Origin: Thermoanaerobacterales bacterium
Lineage (GTDB): Bacteria > Bacillota > Thermosediminibacteria > Thermosediminibacterales > Tepidanaerobacteraceae
Assembly: GCA_012841995.1 (NCBI GenBank)
Contig: DUTQ01000366.1
Span: 1 to 5,548, forward strand
Length of the DNA stretch: 5,548 nt
Reading direction: 5' to 3'
This document shows positions 1 to 5,519 of the stretch, one piece after another. A model generated the notes under the pieces. The model saw only the letters and a program-made list of their open reading frames with translations. It ran no database searches and had not been told where the DNA came from. Positions within the stretch are counted from its first letter, which is position 1. Every line of letters starts with the position of its first letter. The translations under genes were made by a program, and so were the position numbers.

Positions 1-125
1 GTATTGTCGTTAGGCCATCAGGTACAGAGCCGTTGATAAGGGTAATGGTCGAGGGAGAGAATGAGAAAGAAATAAACGAAACCGCACAACAAATATGTGA
101 AGTCATAAGACAAGAACTTGCATAA
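1..125 (+). CDS. glmM: Phosphoglucosamine mutase, C-terminal fragment (5' end outside window)
   Basis: Only the last 40 codons are present, in the frame starting at base 3 and ending with TAA at 123-125. The fragment reads IVVRPSGTEPLIRVMVEGEN and then a charged helix ending in QELA. The RPSGTEP motif is the phosphate-binding loop of domain 4 in alpha-D-phosphohexomutases. The following RVMVEGE is the form typical of bacterial GlmM, which converts glucosamine-6-phosphate to glucosamine-1-phosphate in the cytoplasm for UDP-GlcNAc and cell-wall synthesis. The active-site serine and the metal-binding loop lie upstream of the window. Phosphomannomutase/phosphoglucomutase relatives share the RPSGTEP loop, so the choice of GlmM rests on the residues after it. 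The gene converges on the aminopeptidase gene, and a shared hairpin lies between them. Confidence 0.85.
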   Translation, partial: IVVRPSGTEPLIRVMVEGENEKEINETAQQICEVIRQELA

Positions 126-134
126 TATATGGAT

Positions 135-178
135 TAAATTAAAGCATCTCGCTCAATTTAGCGAGATGCTTTAATTTA
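135..178. terminator. Bidirectional rho-independent terminator between glmM and the aminopeptidase gene
   Basis: A perfect 19-bp stem pairs 135-153 with 160-178 around a 6-base loop (154-159). The core arm is AAGCATCTCGCT, G+C-richer near the loop, and the outer part is A/T so that either transcript ends in a U-rich stretch. It starts 10 bases after the glmM stop and lies 28 bases beyond the stop of the converging aminopeptidase gene, the expected position for a terminator serving both. Confidence 0.88.
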
Positions 179-205
179 CGATTTTATAAGCTACTAAAAC
201 CAAAC

Positions 206-1612
206 TTACCTTAAGAATGCGTAATACGCCCTTTTAGCTTCATATATATCGGCCTTGCTTGCGATTTCCCAAGGTGCATGCATGTTATGAAGGGCAATAC
301 CTGCATCGATTACCTCCATACCGTAATTTGCTAATATATAGGCAATAGTTCCTCCGCCCCCCTGGTCAACCTTTCCAAGTTCTGCCGTTTGCCATGATAC
401 ATTATTTTCATCCATAATTTGTCTGAGCTCTGCAATAAACTCGGGGTTTGCATCATTGCTTTCACTTTTTCCCCTTGAGCCTGTGTATTTATTAAAAACT
501 ATACCCCTTCCAAATTGTGCACAGTTTTTCTTTTCCATTACTTCAGGATAATTAGGATCAAAGGCAGCGCTTACATCAGAGGACATCATCTTTGAATTGG
601 CTAAAGCCCTTCTTACCTTGAGCTCACTGTAATCTCCCAACAGGTTTGCGATTTCTGCAACTGTATTCTCGAAGAACCTGGAATGCATACCTGTTGCTCC
701 AACACTCCCTATTTCCTCTTTATCAACAAGAAGGGTTACACATGTATTCTCTGGATTCTCTATTTCCAGCATTGCCTCAAAGGACGTATAGGCACAAACT
801 CTGTCATCTTGACCATAACACATGACCATACTGTTATCTAAACCATAATGTCTCGCTCTGCCTGCAGGCACTACTTCAATCTCTGCAGAAACAAAGTCTT
901 CTTCCACAATGCCGTATTTTTCATTTAACAGTTTTAATATGTTTTGTTTTACCCTATCTTTTGCCTCTTTATCTTGTATGGGAATACTGCCTACCAGAAT
1001 ATTCAGGTTTTCCCCCTCAACACCTTCTGCTAAAGTTTTTTTCATCTGGTCTTTTGCCAGGTGAATAAGTAAATCCGAGACTCCGAAAACCGGGTCATTA
1101 TCATCTTCACCGATTACTATGTTTATGCTTGAACCATCTTTTTTAACAATCACGCCGTGAAGGGCAAGTGGCAGTGTTACCCACTGATATTTTTTTATAC
1201 CGCCATAATAATGAGTATCTAGTAGGGCAAGGTCTGCATCCTCATATAGCGGATTTTGCTTTAAATCAAGTCTTGGTGAATCTATGTGAGCTCCAAGTAT
1301 CTTCATGCCCTCTTCCAAAGGCCTTTTACCTATAACAAATAGGGCGATTGTCTTTCCCATGTTTTCTGCATATACTTTATCTCCGGATTTAAGGCGTTTG
1401 CCTTGACTTATAAAATGGTTTAAATCCCTGTATCCTGCTTTTTCTGCTTGAGCCTTAAATTCTTCTACACATTCTCTTTCAGTTTTACAGCGAGACATAA
1501 AGTCGATATATCTTTGTGACAGGCTAAATACCTTTTCCAAATCCTCTTCTGAATACTTTTCCCAGGCTATCTGATCTTTTTTTTCCAGTGAGGACTTTGA
1601 CTTATCATTCAT
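206..1612 (-). CDS. M18 family zinc aminopeptidase (aspartyl aminopeptidase-like, ApeA type)
   Basis: This complete 468-residue protein is an M18 metallo-aminopeptidase, a cytoplasmic enzyme with two metal ions that removes N-terminal residues from peptides. The family metal-site motifs appear in order: AHIDSPRL (H109, D111), GQDDR (D269 as the bridging Asp), DKEEIGS (E299 as general base, E300 as ligand), SSD (D346) and HNMHAPWE (H445). Residue roles are assigned by analogy with human aspartyl aminopeptidase. The region between about 115 and 250 corresponds to the family's inserted dimerisation domain. Length is normal and no key residue is missing. The ATG at 1612 is preceded on its strand by GGGGGTAAAGGT, an adequate ribosome site, and no better start is visible. 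It is transcribed alone towards the terminator at 135-178; I found no convincing promoter between 1613 and 1739. Substrate preference (acidic or broader) cannot be read from the sequence. Confidence 0.95.
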   Translation of the reverse strand: MNDKSKSSLEKKDQIAWEKYSEEDLEKVFSLSQRYIDFMSRCKTERECVEEFKAQAEKAGYRDLNHFISQGKRLKSGDKVYAENMGKTIALFVIGKRPLEEGMKILGAHIDSPRLDLKQNPLYEDADLALLDTHYYGGIKKYQWVTLPLALHGVIVKKDGSSINIVIGEDDNDPVFGVSDLLIHLAKDQMKKTLAEGVEGENLNILVGSIPIQDKEAKDRVKQNILKLLNEKYGIVEEDFVSAEIEVVPAGRARHYGLDNSMVMCYGQDDRVCAYTSFEAMLEIENPENTCVTLLVDKEEIGSVGATGMHSRFFENTVAEIANLLGDYSELKVRRALANSKMMSSDVSAAFDPNYPEVMEKKNCAQFGRGIVFNKYTGSRGKSESNDANPEFIAELRQIMDENNVSWQTAELGKVDQGGGGTIAYILANYGMEVIDAGIALHNMHAPWEIASKADIYEAKRAYYAFLR

Positions 1613-1739
1613 TGACCTTTACCCCCAATTTTTAAATATATGTATATACTTTACCAAATCACAAATAAATACACAAAACCATCAGACATATGTGTTAAGT
1701 CATCAATAGCTTGGACTGTTTTAAAGCAGAGTTTAACTT

Positions 1740-1767
1740 TTGACAAGCCTCCTTAATAGAGTATTAT
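1740..1767 (+). promoter_or_regulatory. Sigma-A-type promoter for the ferritin-like gene
   Basis: TTGACA at 1740-1745 matches the -35 consensus exactly. TATTAT at 1762-1767 matches the -10 consensus in five of six bases, with a 16-bp spacer. Transcription would begin near 1774, giving a leader of about 23 bases before the ATG at 1797. The TTG in the -35 box also opens the longer reading frame of the downstream gene, which argues that this frame extension is not translated. Confidence 0.7.
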
Positions 1768-1789
1768 TAAAGACTATATTTAAGGAGGC
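1747..1789. repeat. 10-bp inverted repeat spanning the promoter and Shine-Dalgarno site of the ferritin-like gene
   Basis: GCCTCCTTAA (1747-1756) is the exact reverse complement of TTAAGGAGGC (1780-1789), with 23 bases between the arms. The right arm contains the AAGGAGG ribosome site (1782-1788), so any transcript starting upstream of 1747 could hide that site in a hairpin. A transcript from the promoter at 1740-1767 would lack the left arm. In that case the repeat could act only as DNA, for example as two half-sites with centres 33 bp (about three helical turns) apart. Confidence 0.6.
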
Positions 1790-1796
1790 CTTTATC

Positions 1797-2396
1797 ATGA
1801 GTGAAAAACTTCCCAATCTTACAGGATGTAACAGCCCCGAAATGTATAAATGTGCTCATCCTGCGCCTTACCCCGAAATCCGTGTGGTAAGACAAAATCC
1901 CCAATATGCAAACCTATTGCTGGAGGATTATACAGGTCAGGCAAGTGAACTTACAGCTATTACTCAATACAACTACCATCATTTTATGCTAGAGGAGGAA
2001 AACGAAGAAGCAGCTGCTCTATTGGAATGCATAGCATTGGTGGAGATGCATCACCTAGAGATACTCGCAGAGACGATATTGGCTCTTGGCGGCGATCCCC
2101 GTTATAGAACAATCAAGGCAAACGGAGAGGGAAGCTATTGGAATCCCAGCTATGTCTATTACGGTTCAGAACTCTGTGACAGAATAGCTGCTGATATTGC
2201 AAGTGAATGGGCAGCTGTAGTAAATTACCGCAAACACCAGCAAATGATAAATGACCCATATGTAAAGAAAATACTTGAGCGCATAATATTAGATGAGCTC
2301 TACCATATTGAGCTGTTTCACAAAGTAGTCAAGAAATATTGTCGTTCTTTTTTAAAAAGAGATCAGCTTAATTCAAGCACTAAAGATACTCCTTAA
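1797..2396 (+). CDS. Ferritin-like diiron protein (rubrerythrin/bacterioferritin-like four-helix bundle)
   Basis: The 199-residue protein carries the ferritin-like di-metal pattern, one ligand set per helix: E51 in helix A (QASELTAI), E83 and H86 in helix B (ExxH), E137 in helix C (ASEWAA), and E167 and H170 in helix D (ExxH). This is the E...ExxH...E...ExxH arrangement of diiron carboxylate proteins, so a cytoplasmic role in iron, oxygen or peroxide handling is likely. There is no C-terminal rubredoxin-type Cys4 domain, so it is not a classical rubrerythrin. The N-terminal 45 residues form a Cys/His/Pro-rich extension (C11, C19, H21) before helix A. I chose the ATG at 1797 because AAGGAGG ends 8 bases before it; the frame continues upstream to a TTG at 1740, but that codon is the -35 box. 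Its 3' end overlaps the converging DUF1002 gene by 24 bp. The exact subfamily and activity are not certain. Confidence 0.85.
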   Translation: MSEKLPNLTGCNSPEMYKCAHPAPYPEIRVVRQNPQYANLLLEDYTGQASELTAITQYNYHHFMLEEENEEAAALLECIALVEMHHLEILAETILALGGDPRYRTIKANGEGSYWNPSYVYYGSELCDRIAADIASEWAAVVNYRKHQQMINDPYVKKILERIILDELYHIELFHKVVKKYCRSFLKRDQLNSSTKDTP

Positions 2397-2443
2397 CCAC
2401 GCAAAAAGGCTGTTTATTGTATCCAATACTTTTTGAATTAAGC
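2366..2443. repeat. 11-bp inverted repeat across the overlapping gene ends, possible terminator
   Basis: GCTTAATTCAA (2366-2376) and TTGAATTAAGC (2433-2443) are exact reverse complements separated by 56 bases. One arm lies in the last codons of the ferritin-like gene and the other in the last codons of the DUF1002 gene. Smaller pairings are possible inside the loop, such as GATAC 2385-2389 with GTATC 2419-2423. A T-rich stretch follows the outer end of the arm on each strand (TTGTTTTC on +, CTCTTTTT on -). No ordinary terminator is visible for either gene, so this is the best candidate, though the large loop makes it weak. Confidence 0.35.
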
Positions 2444-3239
2444 CCTTGTTTTCTTCTACAGTCTCCTTTACCTTGTCAAGATTTAGATTGATTTTCTCTA
2501 GTTGTTGATTTATTTTTGCCAAATTCAGATCGAGTTTGCTGATGTTTTCCATCAACTTTAAAATTTTGTTGATTTGCTCCTCTGTAAGTTCTATGTCATT
2601 TTTTGCTGCTATTTTTTTAATTAATTCACGGATATCATCAGGGCTTTTGATTTTCTGTTTAACTACATCCTGTTTTATATCCTGAATAAGCTTTGCAGCA
2701 TTGTCTTTTCCTATTTTATCGCCCAGCTCTCCCGTCAAGACGAGTTCTTCGTTTGCTGTTTTTTTGGCTTGGGGAGAAAGTTTTCTTCCTTTTGCCTTTT
2801 CAAAAGCCTTCATAATGCCGGTAAGTGCCGCTGTTCCCGACACCTTAAAGGGGGCGGCGGCCACAACCTCAGCATCTTCAATCCCCGCAGTTATCATGGC
2901 ATTTGCGTACATCTCATCAGTAACCCAACTTATGTTATGTGTTTTAACATCTATACCTGAATTTTTTGGGGCGAGTTTTACGTATGCTGAGGATATGGCA
3001 CGTGTGCCTATCTGCTTTTCCGGTACAAGCCCCTTTAGATATTCTCTTTCCTCGTCGTTGGTTACAGTTAAAATTAGCACATCATCTTCACTGACCCCAA
3101 AAAAATCCAACATCTGTTCCTTATGAGCCTCGCTAAGGTCAGCTCCAAGGCTAACTACATCGGTTTGGTCGGCAATCGCAGGTTGACATGCCATTATCAA
3201 AAATCCGAATAAAATGAAGCAAGCCAATACCCTTTTCAT
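2373..3239 (-). CDS. Exported DUF1002 (YpuA-like) protein with C-terminal coiled coil
   Basis: The 288-residue protein matches the DUF1002 family, whose Bacillus member is YpuA. Recognisable stretches are VSLGADLS (29-36), TVTNDEEREYLKG (58-70), IGTRAISSAYV (77-87), NISWVTDEMYANA (102-114), AGIEDAEVVAAAPF (118-131) and VSGTAALTGI (133-142). The molecular function of the family is not known. The N-terminus is a signal sequence: MKR, a hydrophobic core to about residue 16, then either a lipobox-like IMAC (C18) or a signal-peptidase I site after AIA (21-23). Residues about 220-268 have Leu/Ile spaced for a coiled coil, and the tail (SLFAWLRSIF) is amphipathic. The ATG at 3239 lies 9 bases after GGAGG (3249-3253). 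An upstream TTG at 3248 abuts that site with no spacing and was rejected. The protein probably acts outside the membrane. Its 3' end overlaps the ferritin-like gene. Confidence 0.86.
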   Translation of the reverse strand: MKRVLACFILFGFLIMACQPAIADQTDVVSLGADLSEAHKEQMLDFFGVSEDDVLILTVTNDEEREYLKGLVPEKQIGTRAISSAYVKLAPKNSGIDVKTHNISWVTDEMYANAMITAGIEDAEVVAAAPFKVSGTAALTGIMKAFEKAKGRKLSPQAKKTANEELVLTGELGDKIGKDNAAKLIQDIKQDVVKQKIKSPDDIRELIKKIAAKNDIELTEEQINKILKLMENISKLDLNLAKINQQLEKINLNLDKVKETVEENKGLIQKVLDTINSLFAWLRSIFSA

Positions 3240-3327
3240 AAAACTCAACCTCCATGAAAAATAGTTTTTTCAAAATCTCATGAGTAATTTCGTCTAATAT
3301 CAATTGTGGTTAAAATCCCATTTTCTT

Positions 3328-3342
3328 TATAATTACATTATA
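3328..3342. promoter_or_regulatory. TATAAT-3-ATTATA dyad over the DUF1002 -10 box
   Basis: TATAAT (3328-3333), TAC, ATTATA (3337-3342) is a perfect 6-3-6 palindrome whose right half is the -10 box of the minus-strand promoter. It could be an operator or simply two -10-like hexamers facing opposite ways. It resembles the half-sites of a PerR box, but the spacing is 3 rather than the 1 base of the PerR consensus. Confidence 0.35.
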
Positions 3343-3364
3343 CCCAATATATTTATAAAGTAAA
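3337..3364 (-). promoter_or_regulatory. Probable sigma-A-type promoter for the DUF1002 gene
   Basis: On the minus strand TTTACT (3364-3359) and a perfect TATAAT (3342-3337) are separated by 16 bp. Transcription would begin near 3330 and give a leader of about 90 bases before the ATG at 3239. That leader contains a weak A/T hairpin (TGAAAAA 3255-3261 with TTTTTCA 3266-3272) just ahead of the ribosome site. Confidence 0.5.
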
Positions 3365-3395
3365 ATCATCATAATCCACGAAATCAAAAAATCAC

Positions 3396-3424
3396 TAGAT
3401 TCCAAACCTTATTGTTGGTATAAT
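3396..3424 (+). promoter_or_regulatory. Extended -10 promoter for the MerR-family gene
   Basis: TGGTATAAT (3416-3424) is a perfect -10 box with the extended TGn motif. TAGATT (3396-3401), 17 bp upstream, is only a three-of-six -35 match, as is common for extended -10 promoters. The start point would be near 3430, leaving a very short leader (about 15 bases) that begins almost at the AGGAGG ribosome site (3432-3437). Confidence 0.6.
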
Positions 3425-3444
3425 GTTTGAGAGGAGGCCAGTCT

Positions 3445-4284
3445 ATGGATTTGTTATCAATTGGCGAGATGGCCGAACTAAATAACATCTCAAGACAGGC
3501 TTTACGCCTTTATGACCGCATCGGGCTTCTTGCGCCATACTACGTTGATGAAAACACCGGTTACAGGTACTACGATATCAGACAGTGTGCAAGGCTTGAT
3601 ATGATTCAGTATATGAAAGAGCTTGGAATGAGTCTTAAACAGATTAAACAGCAACTAGACTTAAAAGATATCGGTGTAATTCAGGAAGTGCTTGAAAGAC
3701 AAAAAAACCTTATTGATAAAAACATTGAGGAATTAAAACACAAAAGAAAAGCTATTTGTCGTGCTATTAAAAGCTATAACGGATATACAACTTCCCCTCG
3801 TGAAGGTGTCATAGTAATAGAACATCTCCCGCAACGAAAAATTTTATGTTATAACTGTGGCATAAACATCTATGATTATGGCATTGATACATATGAATAT
3901 ATATTAAGAGAACTTAGGGAACATATAAAATTGAACGAGCTCCCGATGGTATATTTTTGCAATGTGGGCTCAATAGTAAGGAAACAAATGCTTGATAAAG
4001 GCAATTTTTTTTCCAATGAAATTTTTCTTTTTGTCGATGATGATTTTGAAACAAATGAAGATATTGAGATAATACCTTCAGGAACCTTTGCGTGCATTTA
4101 TTTTGACAGCTTTAGTTTTTCAAAAGAAAAAAAGTACGCAAGATTACTCATGGACAACATAAAGGAGAATAAATACAAGATCATCGGAGATTATATATGT
4201 GAAGCTGTAACAGAACTGCCGATTTTTCCACAAAATGAGCGAAATATGTTTATAAAATTGCAGATACCCATTAAATTCCGCTAA
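3445..4284 (+). CDS. MerR-family transcriptional activator with BmrR/BltR-like (GyrI-like) effector domain
   Basis: The 279-residue protein has three parts. Residues 4-71 are a MerR winged helix-turn-helix: LLSIGEMAELNNISRQALRL, then YDRIGLL (23-29), the wing YRYYD (40-44) and the second helix pair LGMSLKQIKQQL (60-71). Residues about 75-110 form the long antiparallel dimerisation helix. Residues about 120-279 resemble the GyrI-like small-molecule domain of BmrR and BltR, with hallmark pieces such as LPQRKIL, IIPSGTFACIYF and the closing strand FIKLQIPI. Family members bind a dyad inside an over-long promoter spacer and, when the ligand binds, twist the DNA to activate transcription. Length is typical. 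The ATG at 3445 is 7 bases after AGGAGG; the upstream TTG at 3427 lies just before that site and was rejected. The gene ends 5 bases before the -35 box of the dehydrogenase gene, which it very probably controls. The ligand is unknown. Confidence 0.93.
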   Translation: MDLLSIGEMAELNNISRQALRLYDRIGLLAPYYVDENTGYRYYDIRQCARLDMIQYMKELGMSLKQIKQQLDLKDIGVIQEVLERQKNLIDKNIEELKHKRKAICRAIKSYNGYTTSPREGVIVIEHLPQRKILCYNCGINIYDYGIDTYEYILRELREHIKLNELPMVYFCNVGSIVRKQMLDKGNFFSNEIFLFVDDDFETNEDIEIIPSGTFACIYFDSFSFSKEKKYARLLMDNIKENKYKIIGDYICEAVTELPIFPQNERNMFIKLQIPIKFR

Positions 4285-4289
4285 CCCCC

Positions 4290-4320
4290 TTGACCTTATA
4301 CCAAATATAGGGTTTATAGT
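4290..4320 (+). promoter_or_regulatory. MerR-type promoter/operator with 19-bp spacer upstream of the dehydrogenase gene
   Basis: TTGACC (4290-4295) and TATAGT (4315-4320) are five-of-six matches to the -35 and -10 consensus but lie 19 bp apart. A 21-bp dyad at 4293-4313 fills the spacer: ACCTTATA, five central bases CCAAA, then TATAGGGT. Seven of the eight arm positions are complementary; the odd pair is T4296 with G4310. The dyad begins in the last three bases of the -35 box and ends one base before the -10 box. Length and placement match the operators of CueR, ZntR and BmrR. Transcription would start near 4327, about 30 bases before the GTG start. Confidence 0.82.
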
Positions 4321-4356
4321 TAAAATAAGTTCAATATTTTGAAAGGGGAGATATTT

Positions 4357-5406
4357 GTGAAGGAAAAGGTAAGAGTTATTCAATATGGGTGTGGCAAGAT
4401 GGGCAGGGTTTTTCTGCGTTATCTTTATGAAAAGGGAGCGGAAATAGTCGGAGCGATTGACATGAATCCCGATTTAGCTGGGAAAGATGTAGGAGAAGTT
4501 GCAGAACTAGGGTTTAAATTAAATATTCCGGTCCGCTCAGATGCAGAAGAAGTCTTTAAGGAATGTGATGCAAATGTATGTGTAATTGCAACAAGGAGCC
4601 TTATGAGTGAAGTATACGAACCATTTGAACTTGCTGCACGATATGGAGTAAATGCCATAAGTACATGTGAAGAAGCTTTCTACCCTTGGAACACATCTCC
4701 TGCTATTACCAATAAGCTGGATCGGCTGGCAAAGGATAACAACTGTACACTGGCAGGTTCCGGTTATCAGGATGTTTTCTGGGGTAATTTAATAACTGCT
4801 CTGGCAGGTGCCACACATAATATTATAAAAATTGAAGGGTCCTCAAGTTATAATGTAGAGGATTACGGTATTGCACTTGCTGAAGCACACGGTGCCGGCC
4901 TTTCTCCAGAAGAGTTTGAAGAGCAAATTGCCAAAAACGACTCCCTGCCATCCTACATGTGGAATGCCAATCAATGGCTTTGTTCACAGCTTGGGTGGAG
5001 CATAAAATCTATGGAGCAAAAGCTAATTCCATTATTCCATGACAAAGATATATATTCTTCAACTTTGAATAAGACGATAAAAGCCGGTGATGCGCTAGGC
5101 ATGTCAGCGGTTGTGACTACAGTTACAAATCAAGGGCCGATAATTGAAACACAATGTATCGGAAAGGTTTACCCAGAAGGAGAAGTGGATACAAATAAGT
5201 GGACAATACACGGGGAACCAGATACAACAATAACGGTTGAACAACCTGCAACAGTAGAGCTTACTTGTGCTACGATTGTAAATCGCATCCCACAACTTCT
5301 GATGTCACCCCCGGGATTTTATACTACGGAAAAAATGCCTCCGGCAAAATACCTTGCATATCCTATGAATATTTATGTAGATGAAGACGATATTTACTAT
5401 TGCTAA
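4357..5406 (+). CDS. ord: 2,4-diaminopentanoate dehydrogenase-type NAD(P)-dependent amine dehydrogenase
   Basis: This 349-residue protein looks like Ord, 2,4-diaminopentanoate dehydrogenase, which oxidatively deaminates 2,4-diaminopentanoate to 2-amino-4-oxopentanoate in the oxidative branch of clostridial ornithine fermentation. The N-terminal half is a Rossmann domain: VRVIQYGCGKMGR with G11, G13 and G16 of GxGxxG, and D35 at the end of the second strand (VGAID), which favours NAD binding. This half resembles dihydrodipicolinate reductase. The remainder, including GSGYQDVFWG (134-143), DYGIALAEAHGAG (169-181) and MSPPGFYTTEKMPP (316-329), fits the DAP dehydrogenase C-terminal domain. The start is GTG at 4357, 6 bases after GGGGAG (4345-4350); the TTG at 4339 lies ahead of and too close to that site. 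The gene follows the MerR gene by 72 bp and has its own MerR-type promoter. No other ornithine-pathway gene is in the window, so the family is firm but the substrate is inferred. Confidence 0.8.
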   Translation: MKEKVRVIQYGCGKMGRVFLRYLYEKGAEIVGAIDMNPDLAGKDVGEVAELGFKLNIPVRSDAEEVFKECDANVCVIATRSLMSEVYEPFELAARYGVNAISTCEEAFYPWNTSPAITNKLDRLAKDNNCTLAGSGYQDVFWGNLITALAGATHNIIKIEGSSSYNVEDYGIALAEAHGAGLSPEEFEEQIAKNDSLPSYMWNANQWLCSQLGWSIKSMEQKLIPLFHDKDIYSSTLNKTIKAGDALGMSAVVTTVTNQGPIIETQCIGKVYPEGEVDTNKWTIHGEPDTTITVEQPATVELTCATIVNRIPQLLMSPPGFYTTEKMPPAKYLAYPMNIYVDEDDIYYC

Positions 5407-5421
5407 CAATAGATTAACCTC

Positions 5422-5462
5422 AAATAAAAGGGTTTCCAAATCAGATGGAAGCCCTTTTATTT
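5422..5462 (+). terminator. Strong rho-independent terminator after the dehydrogenase gene
   Basis: A 17-bp stem pairs 5422-5438 with 5446-5462 around a 7-base loop, with a single G-U pair (T5433 with G5451). The GGG/CCC core is followed by CCCTTTTATTT, giving the U-rich tail. It begins 15 bases after the stop codon and can close transcripts from both the MerR gene and the dehydrogenase gene. Confidence 0.88.
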
Positions 5463-5467
5463 AGTTT

Positions 5468-5492
5468 ACAAGCCAAATTTAAGGCTTGTTTT
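5468..5492 (+). terminator. Second, weaker hairpin terminator in tandem
   Basis: ACAAGCC (5468-5474) pairs with GGCTTGT (5483-5489) as a 7-bp stem with an 8-base A/T loop, followed directly by TTT. It sits 5 bases beyond the main terminator and may act as a back-up. Confidence 0.5.
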
Positions 5493-5519
5493 GTACTGCG
5501 CTATATTTTAGAATATAAT
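5491..5519 (+). promoter_or_regulatory. Candidate promoter reading out of the window
   Basis: A perfect TATAAT (5514-5519) lies 17 bp after TTGTAC (5491-5496), which is a three-of-six -35 match. The -10 box overlaps a small dyad, TATATT (5502-5507) with AATATA (5512-5517). It follows two terminators, so a new transcript starting near 5526 is plausible. The last 29 bases hold no start codon preceded by a ribosome site, so its gene would be beyond the window. Confidence 0.45.

Noticed and set aside
126..205. glmS ribozyme or glmS gene downstream of glmM
   Set aside because: Some Firmicutes carry it there, but this gap holds only the terminator hairpin and the next gene is convergent.
1613..1739. 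Promoter for the aminopeptidase gene on the minus strand
   Set aside because: The stretch is full of TATATA-like strings, but no -35/-10 pair with 16-18 bp spacing was convincing.
1767..1778. 12-base repeat TTAAAGACTATA, also at 5536-5547
   Set aside because: A 12-base match between two A/T-rich sites in 5.5 kb is within chance expectation and the flanks differ.
1740..1796. TTG-initiated 19-residue N-terminal extension of the ferritin-like protein
   Set aside because: The TTG is part of a consensus -35 box, has no ribosome site, and AAGGAGG is perfectly placed for the ATG at 1797.
2701..3126. 141-codon open frame on the + strand inside the DUF1002 gene
   Set aside because: It is antisense to a recognised family protein, has no ribosome site, and its Ser/Phe-rich translation looks like a shadow frame.
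3427..3444. TTG-initiated extension of the MerR-family protein
   Set aside because: The extension encodes the AGGAGG site itself; the ATG at 3445 is correctly spaced from it and matches the usual MerR N-terminus.
4293..4313. RNA hairpin or terminator between the MerR and dehydrogenase genes
   Set aside because: The dyad could fold in RNA as 8 pairs including a G-U, but it is A/U-rich and followed by a broken T tract; its exact fit between -35 and -10 favours an operator.
4339..4356. TTG-initiated extension of the dehydrogenase
   Set aside because: The TTG precedes the GGGGAG site and has no ribosome site of its own; the GTG at 4357 starts just before the Rossmann strand.
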